DNA from: AC-32 sp963763475
Lineage (GTDB): Bacteria > Actinomycetota > Thermoleophilia > Gaiellales > Gaiellaceae
Direction of reading: 5' to 3'
Length of the DNA: 64,000 nucleotides
Assembly (NCBI GenBank): GCA_963763475.1
Contig: CAVXOR010000004.1
Coordinates: forward strand, 1 to 64,000
In this document: positions 9,119 to 17,199 of the stretch, piece after piece
How positions within the stretch are numbered: the stretch's first letter is position 1
How the letters are laid out: every line of letters begins with the position of its first letter
Notes under the pieces: model-generated
What the model was told of the DNA's origin: nothing
The model's input: only the letters and a program-made list of their open reading frames with translations
The model's database searches: none
Program-made: the position numbers and the translations under genes

Positions 9119-9202
9119 GCGGATGTGGCGGAATTGGTAGACGCGCACGGTTCAGGTCCGTGTGGGGGAGACCCCGTGGAGGTTCAAGTCCTCTCATCCG
9201 CA
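9119..9202 (+). tRNA. tRNA-Leu (CAG)
   Basis: An 84-nt class II tRNA. Acceptor GCGGATG pairs with CATCCGC at 9195-9201, followed by discriminator A. The D-loop has GAATTGGTAGAC, the anticodon loop is TTCAGGT (anticodon CAG) closed by CACGG/CCGTG, there is a long variable arm, and the T-arm contains GGTTCAAGTCC. CCA is not encoded. It reads codon CUG, the main leucine codon in this GC-rich DNA. Confidence 0.95.
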
Positions 9203-9382
9203 TCTCGTATGTCCTTGCGTTCGAGCTGCGAATTCGTCGGTTTTGAGGCAAGGCTCCCGAGACGTATTGCCCGACTCGCTGGGCGAGAGGCTCGAGGGCA
9301 ACTGACCGTCGATCGCCCTGGCTGGGATCGCGATCGGTTTCGGCTGCGCGATCGGGATCCCGATGGGCGCTCTCGGCGGGCA

Positions 9383-10270
9383 ATGAGCAAGTGGCTCCTG
9401 CTCGCAGGCCTCGCCGGAGCCCTGCTGCTGCCGGCGGCAGGCGGGGCCGCTCCGAATCCCGAGACCACGATCACCGCCGGGCCCTCCGCGCTCGTGAACA
9501 CCACCTCCGCGACGTTCAGCTTCACCAGTAGCGACCCGAAGGCGCGCTTTGCGTGCTCCCTCGACACCGAAGCGTTCGCGAACTGCGCCTCGCCGGCCAC
9601 GCTTACGGTCGGCGAGGGCCAGCACCACTTCTACGTCGTCGCGGTCGACGGGCATACGACCGACCCGACGCCGGCCGTGTGGACGTGGACCGTCGACACC
9701 ACCGCTCCGGCGCGGGTCAAGGCGCACCTCTCGGTGGAGTACGGGCGCTTCACGCTCCGCTGGGGAAGCGTCGAGACTCTCGGTGCCGACACGATCGCCC
9801 TCTATCGCAGCACCAGCAAGAAGCAACCGCCGAGCCGGGAGATCTACCGCGGCCACGGCGGCGCCTACGTGGACACGAGCTTCCGCAACGGCGGCTATCA
9901 CCGTTATCGCGTGATCCCAATCGACGCGGCCGGGAACGTGGGGCGCGCGGTCGACTACGTGGTCGGACCGGACGCGCTGCTGATCACGCCGAAGGAGGGG
10001 GCGCGGACGGCCATCCCGCTACACGTGCGCTGGCGCGCCGTGCCGGAGGCGACCTTCTACAACGCGCAGCTCTACCGCAACGGCCGGAAGATCCTGAGCA
10101 CCTGGCCGCGGACGGCGCGGATGACCGTCCACAGGAGCTGGACCTACAAGGGTCGGCAGCACCGGCTCGAGCCCGGCCGCTACACGTTGTTCGTCTGGCC
10201 CGGCTTCGGGCCGCTCGCGCTTGGGCGGTACGGCCGGCTGCTGGCGCAGAGCTCCTTCTCCGTCGGCTAG
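9383..10270 (+). CDS. Exported Ig-like protein with WPGFG C-terminal module
   Basis: 295 residues: signal peptide (MSKWLLLAGLAGALLLPAAGGA), one bacterial Ig-like repeat (about 25-110, with the motif SATFSFTSSDPKARFACSLD and ending WTWTVDTTAP), a fibronectin-like unit, and a C-terminal module of about 80 residues with ATFYNAQLYRNGRKILSTWP and TLFVWPGFGPLALGRYG. The same order and C-terminal module occur in the larger protein at 43059. Probably a surface or extracellular adhesin-like protein. It overlaps the convergent bcp by 4 nt. Confidence 0.75.
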   Translation: MSKWLLLAGLAGALLLPAAGGAAPNPETTITAGPSALVNTTSATFSFTSSDPKARFACSLDTEAFANCASPATLTVGEGQHHFYVVAVDGHTTDPTPAVWTWTVDTTAPARVKAHLSVEYGRFTLRWGSVETLGADTIALYRSTSKKQPPSREIYRGHGGAYVDTSFRNGGYHRYRVIPIDAAGNVGRAVDYVVGPDALLITPKEGARTAIPLHVRWRAVPEATFYNAQLYRNGRKILSTWPRTARMTVHRSWTYKGRQHRLEPGRYTLFVWPGFGPLALGRYGRLLAQSSFSVG

Positions 10271-10707
10271 CCGGCGAGCGCCGCGAGCACCTCGTCCGCG
10301 TGGCGGTCCGGATCCACGCGCCGCATGATCCGGGTGACGATGCCGTCGGCGCCGATCACGAACGTCGACCGCTCATACGAGCTCTTGCCCTCCTGCGCGA
10401 CCCCGTAGGGCCCGCCCAGCTTGTGCTCGGGGTCGGCCAGCAGCGTGAACGGGAGCTCGTACTTCGACTTGAACCGCTCGTGCGAGGCCTGGTCGTCCGC
10501 GCTGATCCCGAAGATCTCGGCGCCGGCGCGCTCGAACCGGCCCCAGGCATCGCGGATCCCGCAGGCCTGTCGCGTGCAGCCTGGCGTGTCATCCTTGGGG
10601 TAGAAGTAGAGGACGACCGGCTTCCCGCGCAGGTCGGAGAGCTTGATGGTCTCGCCGCTGTCGCTCTGGAGCTCGAAGTCCGGAGCGGGCTTGCCTTCCT
10701 CGACCAC
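10267..10707 (-). CDS. bcp: Thioredoxin-dependent peroxiredoxin, Bcp type
   Basis: 146 residues of the AhpC/TSA Bcp subfamily. The peroxidatic site is YPKDDTPGCTRQACG, with peroxidatic Cys44 and resolving Cys49 in the CxxxxC spacing of atypical two-cysteine Bcp enzymes. Reduces hydrogen peroxide and organic hydroperoxides using thioredoxin in the cytoplasm. Full length for the family; it converges on the upstream exported gene and diverges from the membrane gene at 10735. Confidence 0.9.
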   Translation of the reverse strand: MVEEGKPAPDFELQSDSGETIKLSDLRGKPVVLYFYPKDDTPGCTRQACGIRDAWGRFERAGAEIFGISADDQASHERFKSKYELPFTLLADPEHKLGGPYGVAQEGKSSYERSTFVIGADGIVTRIMRRVDPDRHADEVLAALAG

Positions 10708-10721
10708 GCCGGGACTCTAGC

Positions 10722-10727
10722 TAGGCT
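10722..10727 (+). promoter_or_regulatory. -10 box placing a leaderless GTG start
   Basis: TAGGCT ends seven nt before the GTG at 10735, and no Shine-Dalgarno lies between. The same geometry recurs at many genes in the window, so the transcript probably begins at or next to the start codon. Confidence 0.5.
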
Positions 10728-10734
10728 GATCCGC

Positions 10735-11115
10735 GTGAGGCGCGTCTTCCGGGAGATGAACCCGACGCTGCGCGGCTTCCTGATCATCGCGGCGATCGTC
10801 GTGGTGGTGGTCGTCTTGCAGCTTCAGGCGACCGTCTTCTCGCTCTTCCTGCTCGCCCAGATCGCGTTCTTCCTGGCGATCGCCTACTTCGTCTTCCTGG
10901 TCTGGCGCGACCGGCGGCAGGAGATCTCGATGTGGTCGACCCGCTCGCGCGTGGTCTTCTACGGTTCGGCCGTGCTGCTCGTCGTGAACGTCGCCGTTCG
11001 CTTCTGGGAGCCCGTCGGCGGCGGCTGGAACCTGCTCGCCTTCCTTGGCGTCTTCGTGCTCGCGGGCTACGCCATGTGGCGGGTCTGGCGCGACGAGCAT
11101 TCATACGGCTACTGA
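10735..11115 (+). CDS. Four-helix integral membrane protein
   Basis: 126 residues with about four hydrophobic stretches (GFLIIAAIVVVVVVLQLQ, FLLAQIAFFLAIAYFVFLVW, VVFYGSAVLLVVNVAVRFW, LLAFLGVFVLAGYAMWRVW) joined by short charged loops. GTG at 10735 is used because of its adjacent TAGGCT box; ATG at 10756 is the alternative. Function unknown. It is followed three nt later by a nucleotidyltransferase-like gene, so the two are probably cotranscribed. Confidence 0.65.
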   Translation: MRRVFREMNPTLRGFLIIAAIVVVVVVLQLQATVFSLFLLAQIAFFLAIAYFVFLVWRDRRQEISMWSTRSRVVFYGSAVLLVVNVAVRFWEPVGGGWNLLAFLGVFVLAGYAMWRVWRDEHSYGY

Positions 11116-11118
11116 GCA

Positions 11119-11949
11119 GTGGCGTCGGCTCGTAGCGTCGAGCTCGAGCAGCTGGCGCAGCGGATCGCCGACGCGCTGCCGCCGGAGGCGGAGGAAATCG
11201 TGCTGACTGGCAGCGTCTCGCGCGGGGTGGCGGACGACGTCTCCGACATCGAGATGTTGATCGTCACGCCCGAGCCGCTCGGGCTGGCGACCTGCTTCGA
11301 GCATGCCGCTCGCGCCGGTCTCGAGCGTCGCGATACCTGGGGCCCGCAGGGCGGCCCGGCCTCGCGGGTCTTCGGCTACTGCGAGGGCGTGCCGATCGAG
11401 CTGGTCTGGTGGGGCCGCGAGTTCGCGCAGGCCTCCGTCGATGGGCAGCCGGCGGGCGAGGTCTCGTCGTCTGCGGACGCCCTCGTCCACGGCGTGTCGC
11501 TGCGCACGGTGGGGCTGCTGGCGCGCTGGCAGGAACAGCTGCGCGAGTACCCGGACGAGCTCGGGGCGGCCCGGATCGAGGACGCGGCGCTGACCTGGGG
11601 TGGGTTCGCGCCTGAGGGGCTGCTCACGATCGCGCGGCCCGGTGAGCGGCTGGCGCTCGTCGAGCGGCTGCTCGACGACGCGAACCGTGTGCTGCAGCTG
11701 GTCTACGCGCTCAACCGCGTCTGGCCGCCGACCACGAAGCGTCCGGCCGGGCGACTCGAAGGACTCACCGTGAAACCGGAGCGGTTGGGCGAGCGCATCG
11801 AGGAAGCACTCACCGAGCCCGACCCGACGAAGGCGCTGGTGGTGATGACGGAGCTGCAGCTCGAGACGGTCGCCCTGGCGCCGAGCGGCCCGAACGTCGA
11901 CCGCGCGCGCCGCTGGCTCGCCGCCGCGCTCGACGTGCTCAGGTCGTGA
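11119..11949 (+). CDS. Nucleotidyltransferase-superfamily protein
   Basis: 276 residues. The N-terminal third has the polymerase-beta/NTP_transf_2 signature GSVSRGVADDVSDIEMLIV (about residues 34-52), supplying GS and the DxE metal ligands. The rest is an alpha-helical domain similar to those of DUF4037-type or aminoglycoside-type nucleotidyltransferases. Substrate unknown; small-molecule or tRNA-like nucleotidylation is possible. GTG start; the 3' end overlaps hemQ by 11 nt in convergent orientation. Confidence 0.7.
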   Translation: MASARSVELEQLAQRIADALPPEAEEIVLTGSVSRGVADDVSDIEMLIVTPEPLGLATCFEHAARAGLERRDTWGPQGGPASRVFGYCEGVPIELVWWGREFAQASVDGQPAGEVSSSADALVHGVSLRTVGLLARWQEQLREYPDELGAARIEDAALTWGGFAPEGLLTIARPGERLALVERLLDDANRVLQLVYALNRVWPPTTKRPAGRLEGLTVKPERLGERIEEALTEPDPTKALVVMTELQLETVALAPSGPNVDRARRWLAAALDVLRS

Positions 11950-12628
11950 CGGACACGCCGGCGCCATCGAGCTCGCCGAGCGCGTCGCGGATCTCCAAGT
12001 ACCGACCAACGAAGATCGGGGTGTCGCGCTCGGTGTAGCGGCTCGCCTCGGAGTCGCGCAGGGTCAGCATCAGGTGCATGAAGTCCGACGGCTCCTCGCA
12101 CTCGAAGGCGGTCATGAACTCCTGGTCGTCGATCCCGAACGAGTAGGTCGTGTGGTTGACGATGGTCGAGAACTCGTGCCCGACTCGCATGTGCTCGTCC
12201 ATCGCCCGCTGCCGCTCCTCCTTCGGCAGCGAGTACCAGGAGCGCAGCTTCACGAACGGATAGACGACGAGGTAGGGCGAGCCCTTCGGCGTCACTTGCC
12301 GCGGCCTGCGCGCCTTCGTGTACTCGGAGGCCTTGGTCGTCGCGAGGTAGGAGTAGGGCGTCGTCAGCCAACCGGCGAGCGGTGTCGCGTTGAGGGCGGC
12401 GCCGAGCTCGCCGAGGTCCTCGTAGCGCTCGGTGATCTTCCAGAGGAAGAAGTCCGAGTCCGGCCGCACGCCGGTGACCGAGTATGCGCGGAGCGAGGAC
12501 ATCCTGCCGCCGAACTCCTCGACCACCTCCGCGAAGGCGTCCTTGCCCGCCGCGCGCTCGTCGATCGGGAGCCGTCGCCAGGCGGGGTCGACGCGGAAGA
12601 AGGTGTAGGCGACGTACTGGCCGGCCAC
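11939..12628 (-). CDS. hemQ: Coproheme decarboxylase, chlorite dismutase family
   Basis: 229 residues of the chlorite dismutase-like family. It oxidatively decarboxylates coproheme III to heme b, the last step of the coproporphyrin-dependent heme route of Gram-positive bacteria. The catalytic tyrosine is Y123 in LVVYPFVKLRSWY, and H146 in MDEHMRVGHEF sits at the proximal heme-ligand position by spacing (Y plus 23, shorter than in Firmicutes by the length of one loop). NHTTYSFGIDDQEF follows. GTG at 12628 is placed by a TAGGCT box (12636-12641) seven nt upstream. hemA and hemL lie in this window at 40-42 kb. Confidence 0.9.
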   Translation of the reverse strand: MAGQYVAYTFFRVDPAWRRLPIDERAAGKDAFAEVVEEFGGRMSSLRAYSVTGVRPDSDFFLWKITERYEDLGELGAALNATPLAGWLTTPYSYLATTKASEYTKARRPRQVTPKGSPYLVVYPFVKLRSWYSLPKEERQRAMDEHMRVGHEFSTIVNHTTYSFGIDDQEFMTAFECEEPSDFMHLMLTLRDSEASRYTERDTPIFVGRYLEIRDALGELDGAGVSVTT

Positions 12629-12638
12629 GGCCGGAAGC

Positions 12639-13979
12639 CTAGCGACGGCAGCTCGCCAGCTTGCCGCCGCGCAGGTCGGCCGCCGCGCGCTTGAAGGCGG
12701 GCAGGCTCGGCTTGGGCGTGCGGTCGGCGAAGTAGAGGCCGGACTGCCAGCCGCCGAGGCCCGGCTCGTCGAAGGTGTGGAAGACGAACAGGCCGCGGAC
12801 GGTCGGCTGGCAGTACGCCAGCTCGAGTGCGCGGCGGTAGTAGGCGGCCTGCGTGCCGAACGAGACGCTGTCCGTGCGGGCGGGGGAGTCGAGGTCCGAG
12901 TAGAAGCGGCGCTTCGCGGCCGGCACGGCCGTCTGGACGCCGAACTCGGTGTAGTAGACCGGCAGCCGCGCGCCCTGCTGGGCGGTGCCGCGGAAGGCCT
13001 GCGCGAGCAGCGAGACCAGCTTCGGATAGTCGGCGACCGTGATCGTGGTGTTCTGCGGGTGCGCGGCACTCGGTGAGTCCCTCGAGGCCTCCATGTACGG
13101 ATGGAAGGCGAAGGCGTCCATCAGCGGCCGGCCGCGGCCGCTCGCGCGGTAGGCCGCGCCGAGATCGCGGATGAAGACGGTCGGCGAGTGCGTCGGACGC
13201 GAGCCGCCGGGGCGGTCGCCGCCGCGCGGCGAGAGCGCGCCGCCGAGCACCTGCACGGCGGGTCGCACGGACTTGACCGCGTCGTAGCTGCGGGCGAGCA
13301 GGTCGGCGTAGGCGCGGGCGGCCAGGTCGCTGCCGCCGCCGCCGAACTGAGGCTTCCAGAACGTGCTCAGGTTCGGCTCGTTGTCGACGATCAGGTAGCG
13401 CACCTGTGGCAGCGCCTCCACCAGGGTCGCCGCGAACGCGGCGAAGTCCGCGCGCTTCGCCGGAGTCTGCGGCGTGTCGCGGCCGAGGCCGTGCCAGACG
13501 ACGAGCGCGAGCTGCAGCTTGGCCCGCCTGGTAGCGGCGGACACGTTGCGCAGGACGCGGACGAGGCTCGCCGGAGGCTGCCGCTGGCCGCGTTGCCACA
13601 ACGCCGAGATGGCAACGGCGTCGAAGCCGGCGTCACGGGATACTTCCACCTGCTCCTGGGCGAAGCGCGGGTCCTGCTGGGCGAGCGAGTCGTCCACGGT
13701 CCCGAGCACGAACGTCTTCGCCCGCGGCCCGCGTGGCGGCGGCGGGGGCGCGGCAGCGATGGTCGTGTCGGCACGCGTGGTCGCCTCGCTGCGGGTCGTC
13801 GAGTCGCTGTTCGTCAGCCGCGTCGTGGTGGGAGCGGTCGTCCCCTGGGACGCCGTGCGGGTGGTGGGCGCGGTCCCGGACGAGGCGTCGCTCCCGCCGC
13901 CACTGGACAGCACCACCGCGAGGATCACGCCGGCCACGGCCGCCGCCGCGACGACCGCTGCGAGCACGGGCTTCTTCAC
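12639..13979 (-). CDS. Membrane-anchored glycosidase-like protein (clan GH-A type)
   Basis: 446 residues. It has an N-terminal transmembrane anchor (PVLAAVVAAAAVAGVILAVV), a Ser/Thr-rich linker to about residue 85, a short proline run, then a TIM-barrel-like domain. YLIVDNEPNLSTFW carries the Asn-Glu of a clan GH-A acid/base, and LPVYYTEFGVQT the likely nucleophile Glu. Predicted to act on polysaccharide outside the membrane; substrate unknown. GTG at 13979 follows a TAGCCT box by eight nt and shares promoter space with divergent uvrC. A related protein starts at 62519. Confidence 0.75.
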   Translation of the reverse strand: MKKPVLAAVVAAAAVAGVILAVVLSSGGGSDASSGTAPTTRTASQGTTAPTTTRLTNSDSTTRSEATTRADTTIAAAPPPPPRGPRAKTFVLGTVDDSLAQQDPRFAQEQVEVSRDAGFDAVAISALWQRGQRQPPASLVRVLRNVSAATRRAKLQLALVVWHGLGRDTPQTPAKRADFAAFAATLVEALPQVRYLIVDNEPNLSTFWKPQFGGGGSDLAARAYADLLARSYDAVKSVRPAVQVLGGALSPRGGDRPGGSRPTHSPTVFIRDLGAAYRASGRGRPLMDAFAFHPYMEASRDSPSAAHPQNTTITVADYPKLVSLLAQAFRGTAQQGARLPVYYTEFGVQTAVPAAKRRFYSDLDSPARTDSVSFGTQAAYYRRALELAYCQPTVRGLFVFHTFDEPGLGGWQSGLYFADRTPKPSLPAFKRAAADLRGGKLASCRR

Positions 13980-13987
13980 GAGGTCGG

Positions 13988-13997
13988 AGGCTACCCT
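13988..13997. promoter_or_regulatory. Overlapping divergent -10 boxes (glycosidase / uvrC)
   Basis: On the minus strand TAGCCT (13988-13993) ends eight nt before the glycosidase GTG. On the plus strand TACCCT (13992-13997) ends nine nt before the uvrC ATG. The two boxes overlap by two bases, so the polymerases would compete for the 27-bp space between the genes. Confidence 0.45.
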
Positions 13998-14006
13998 TGC
14001 CCCGCC

Positions 14007-15860
14007 ATGGCCACACACCTGGAAGAGCAGTTGAAACGGCTGCCGGCGAAGCCGGGTGTCTACCTCTTCCGCGACGAGCGCGGCCAGCTGCTCTACGTCG
14101 GAAAGGCGAAGTCGCTGCGGCCGCGCGTGCGCTCGTACTTTCAGGCCACGCCGGACTCGCGCTCCACGATCCAGCGCCTGCCGGAGCTGGTCGCCGACCT
14201 CGAGGTGATCGTCACGAACACGGAGGTCGAGGCGCTGCACCTGGAGCAGAATCTGGTCAAGCGCCACCGCCCGCCGTTCAACGTCCGCCTGCGCGACGAC
14301 AAGTCGTTCCCGTACATCGCGGTCACGGTCGAGGACGACTACCCGCGCGTGATGTTCACGCGCGAGCGGCACCGGCGCGGGGTCGTCTACTTCGGGCCGT
14401 ATGCGAACGCGAAGAAGGTGCGCGAGACGCTCGACGTGCTCAACCGCGTCTTCCCCTACCGGCCGTGCGAGGGCCCGAAGCCCGGCCGGCACAGCGGGAT
14501 TCCGTGCCTCGACTACCACATCGAGCGCTGCCTGGCCCCGTGCGTGGGCTACGTCTCGCAGGAGGACTACCGCGGGATCATCGAACGCGTGATCGAGTTC
14601 CTCTCCGGCGAGACGCGGCCGATCCAGCGCGAGCTCGAGCGGAAGATGAAGGAGGCCGCCGAGGGTGAGCGCTTCGAGGAGGCGGCGCGCTACCGGAACC
14701 GGCTGTTCGCGGTGCGGCACCTGGTCGAGCGGCAGGCGGCCGACCGGCGCTCGGTCGGCAGCATCGACGTGATCGGGATCGCGGTCGAGGGCGACCGGGC
14801 GGCGGTGCAGATCTTCCCGCTGCGGGACGGGCGGCTGATCGACCGCTACGGCTTCCACCTCGAGAACGTCGACGGCCAGGACCTGGCGACGCTACTCGAG
14901 GCATTCGCGATCGAGTACTACGGCTCGGCGCCGAGCGTCCCGCCGCAGATCGTCGTCCCGCCGGAGGCCGGCGACACGAGCGCGCTGGAGCAGTTCCTCT
15001 CGGACCGGCGCGGCTCGCACGTCGAGGTGCGCGCGCCCCGGCGCGGCGAGAAGCGGCGCCTGCAGGAGCTGGCGACCGAGAACGCGGGGCTGGCGCTGGA
15101 GTCGGAGGTCGTCCAGACCGAGCGGAAGCGGCTGCGACGCGTCGAGGCGCTGGAGGAGCTGCGCGAGGCCCTGAACCTCGAGAGCCTGCCGCTGCGGATC
15201 GAGTGCTACGACATCTCGAACATCCAGGGCGAGTCGGTGGTGGGCTCGCTGGTCGTCTTCCAGGATGCGATGCCGAAGAAGGCGCACTACCGCAAGTTCG
15301 GCGTGCGCTCGCTGGACGGCCAGGACGACTTCGCCGCGCTCGCCGAGGTCGTCTCGCGCCGCTTCGCGCGGCTGCAGGACGGCGCGGCCGCCGAGGACTA
15401 CGACGAGTCGTTCGCCGCGACGCCGAACCTGGTCGTGATCGACGGCGGTAAGGGCCAGCTGGCCGCGGCGCTGGCGGCGATGCAGGCCTACGACCTCCCG
15501 CGCGTGGCCGTGATCGCGCTGGCCAAGCGGGAGGAGGAGGTCTTCGTCCCCGGCCGCCCCGACCCGATCCGGCTCGACCGGGACTCGCCCGGGCTGCACC
15601 TGCTGCAGCGGATCCGGGACGAGGCGCACCGCTTCGCGCTCGGCTTCCACCGCCAGCGCCGCGACGCGAAGGCACGCGAGTCGATCTTCGACACGCTCCA
15701 GGGCGTCGGCCCCGCGCGGCGGCGCGCGCTGTTGCGGCACTTCGGCTCGGCCGAGCGGTTTCTCGCCGCGAGCCAGGAGGAACTGGAGGGCGTGCCCGGG
15801 ATCCCTGAGCGCACCGCCCGTTCGATATATGCCCAGCTCCACAAGGCGGGAAGAGCCTGA
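14007..15860 (+). CDS. uvrC: Excinuclease ABC subunit C
   Basis: 617 residues, full length. N-terminal GIY-YIG nuclease (PGVYLFRDERGQLLYVGKAKSLR, residues 16-38) makes the 3' incision. The UvrB-binding UVR helix pair (EAAEGERFEEAARYRNRL) is near residue 215. The RNase H-like domain for the 5' incision has RIECYDISNIQGE and VVIDGGKGQL. A C-terminal helix-hairpin-helix (GVGPARRRALL, GVPGIPERTARSI) ends in QLHKAGRA. Nucleotide-excision repair with UvrA and UvrB. In many actinobacteria it sits beside rapZ-yvcK-whiA; here whiA is 5 kb away and the other two are absent. Confidence 0.95.
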   Translation: MATHLEEQLKRLPAKPGVYLFRDERGQLLYVGKAKSLRPRVRSYFQATPDSRSTIQRLPELVADLEVIVTNTEVEALHLEQNLVKRHRPPFNVRLRDDKSFPYIAVTVEDDYPRVMFTRERHRRGVVYFGPYANAKKVRETLDVLNRVFPYRPCEGPKPGRHSGIPCLDYHIERCLAPCVGYVSQEDYRGIIERVIEFLSGETRPIQRELERKMKEAAEGERFEEAARYRNRLFAVRHLVERQAADRRSVGSIDVIGIAVEGDRAAVQIFPLRDGRLIDRYGFHLENVDGQDLATLLEAFAIEYYGSAPSVPPQIVVPPEAGDTSALEQFLSDRRGSHVEVRAPRRGEKRRLQELATENAGLALESEVVQTERKRLRRVEALEELREALNLESLPLRIECYDISNIQGESVVGSLVVFQDAMPKKAHYRKFGVRSLDGQDDFAALAEVVSRRFARLQDGAAAEDYDESFAATPNLVVIDGGKGQLAAALAAMQAYDLPRVAVIALAKREEEVFVPGRPDPIRLDRDSPGLHLLQRIRDEAHRFALGFHRQRRDAKARESIFDTLQGVGPARRRALLRHFGSAERFLAASQEELEGVPGIPERTARSIYAQLHKAGRA

Positions 15861-15918
15861 GCCTCAACGCAACTCGGGATAAGACGGCCACGTCGGCGGA
15901 CCCGCCGCGGCCTCTAGC

Positions 15919-15936
15919 AGCATCGCAAGCGATGCT
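15919..15936 (+). repeat. Perfect short hairpin before the MFS start
   Basis: AGCATCGC and GCGATGCT flank a two-base AA spacer, directly abutting the GTG of the next gene. A similar GTCGC-AA-GCGAC hairpin occurs at 18649-18660. It could act as an attenuator or translation-blocking hairpin; no U-tract follows. Confidence 0.4.
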
Positions 15937-17199
15937 GTGGCAGCTGCACAAGGCAGGCCGGACGTAGCCGGAGCAGTCGGGCCTGCGGCCGCGCTCGCGC
16001 TCGTCCGCAAGCGCACCTTCGGCCCGTACTTCCTCGGCAACGCGCTCTCGGCAAGCGGCACCTGGTTCCAGAACCTCGCCGCGTCGCTGCTCGTCTACCG
16101 GCAGACGCACTCCGAGTTGCTGCTCGGCGTGCTCAACTTCTCCCAGTTCATCCCGATCCTCCTGCTCGCGCCGTGGGCCGGCGGCGCGTCCGACCGCTGG
16201 AACAGACGGTCGCTGCTGCTCGTCAGCCAGTCGGTGGCGGTGGTCCTGTCCGGCGGGCTCGGCCTGCTCGCCTACCTCGACCTCGCGCCGACGGCGGTCG
16301 TGATCGCGGACGCGGTCGCGCTCGGCGTGGTCAGCGCGTTCTCGGCGCCGGCGCAGCAGGCCATGATCACCCAGCTCGTCGACGAGTCCGAGGTCCCGAC
16401 CGCGGTCGCGTTGAACTCGATGACCTTCAACCTCGCCCGCGCGATCGGCCCCGCGAGCGCCGCTCTCGCCGTCGAGTACCTCGGGATCCCGGCCGCGTTT
16501 GGGCTGAACGCCGTCTCGTACCTGATCTTCATCGGCGCGCTGCTGTTCATCGGGCCGCAGTCGCAGCAGCTGGCCGAGCGCAGCGCGAGCTACCTGGGCG
16601 CGAGCATCGACATCCTGCGCCGGCGGCCGCAGCTGATCGTCTTCCTGCTCATCGTGGCGGCGGTCGGCTTCGCGTCGGACCCGGTGAACACGCTCGCGCC
16701 GGCCTGGGCCAACGCCTTCGGCCGCGAGGACACGGTCGCCGGCTACATCATCGGCGTCTTCGGCGCCGGAGCGGTCACGGCGGGCCTGGTCGTGGCCGGC
16801 CGCGTCGGCGGCAGCAGGCGGCGGATGTTCACCACGCTGCTGATGCTCGGGCTCGGGATGGTGGCCTTCTCGATCACGCCCTGGCTGCCGCTCGCGCTGC
16901 CGTTCCTGTTCGTCGCGGGGTTCGGCTACCTCGCCTCGAACACGCACGCGACGTCACGCCTGCAGCTCGGCGTCGAGCCGTGGGAGCGCGGCCGGATCAT
17001 GGCCCTCTGGAGCGTCGCGTTCCTCGGGCTGCGACCCTTTGCGAGCATCGTCGACGGCGTGATCGCGAACGAGTTCGGCGTCCGCTACGCGGGCGTGCTG
17101 CTGGCGCTGCCGGCGCTCGCCTGCGCGGGCTGGATCGCGCTCAGGGCGCGGACGAGAGGTTGGGGCGCCGCGCCCGCCGCGTTGCCGCCCGAGGCCTAG
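15937..17199 (+). CDS. MFS exporter, EntS-like
   Basis: 420 residues with 12 predicted membrane helices and the MFS_3 (EntS/YjjL-type) hallmarks: GNALSASGTWFQNLAASLLVY near the start, the loop-2 motif GGASDRWNRRSLLL, and DESEVPTAVALNSM in the central loop. Members export siderophores, macrolides or other small molecules; the substrate here is unknown. GTG at 15937 is the only usable start codon in the frame and is preceded by a hairpin rather than a Shine-Dalgarno. The first 25 codons overlap DNA resembling a second uvrC 3' end. Confidence 0.85.
   Translation: MAAAQGRPDVAGAVGPAAALALVRKRTFGPYFLGNALSASGTWFQNLAASLLVYRQTHSELLLGVLNFSQFIPILLLAPWAGGASDRWNRRSLLLVSQSVAVVLSGGLGLLAYLDLAPTAVVIADAVALGVVSAFSAPAQQAMITQLVDESEVPTAVALNSMTFNLARAIGPASAALAVEYLGIPAAFGLNAVSYLIFIGALLFIGPQSQQLAERSASYLGASIDILRRRPQLIVFLLIVAAVGFASDPVNTLAPAWANAFGREDTVAGYIIGVFGAGAVTAGLVVAGRVGGSRRRMFTTLLMLGLGMVAFSITPWLPLALPFLFVAGFGYLASNTHATSRLQLGVEPWERGRIMALWSVAFLGLRPFASIVDGVIANEFGVRYAGVLLALPALACAGWIALRARTRGWGAAPAALPPEA

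Noticed and set aside
13101..13990. Long upstream extension of the uvrC frame
   Set aside because: It is antisense to the glycosidase gene; UvrC homology begins at the ATG at 14007.
14578..16947. A 789-residue minus-strand open frame
   Set aside because: Shadow of uvrC and the MFS gene; low-complexity Arg/Asp/Gln composition.
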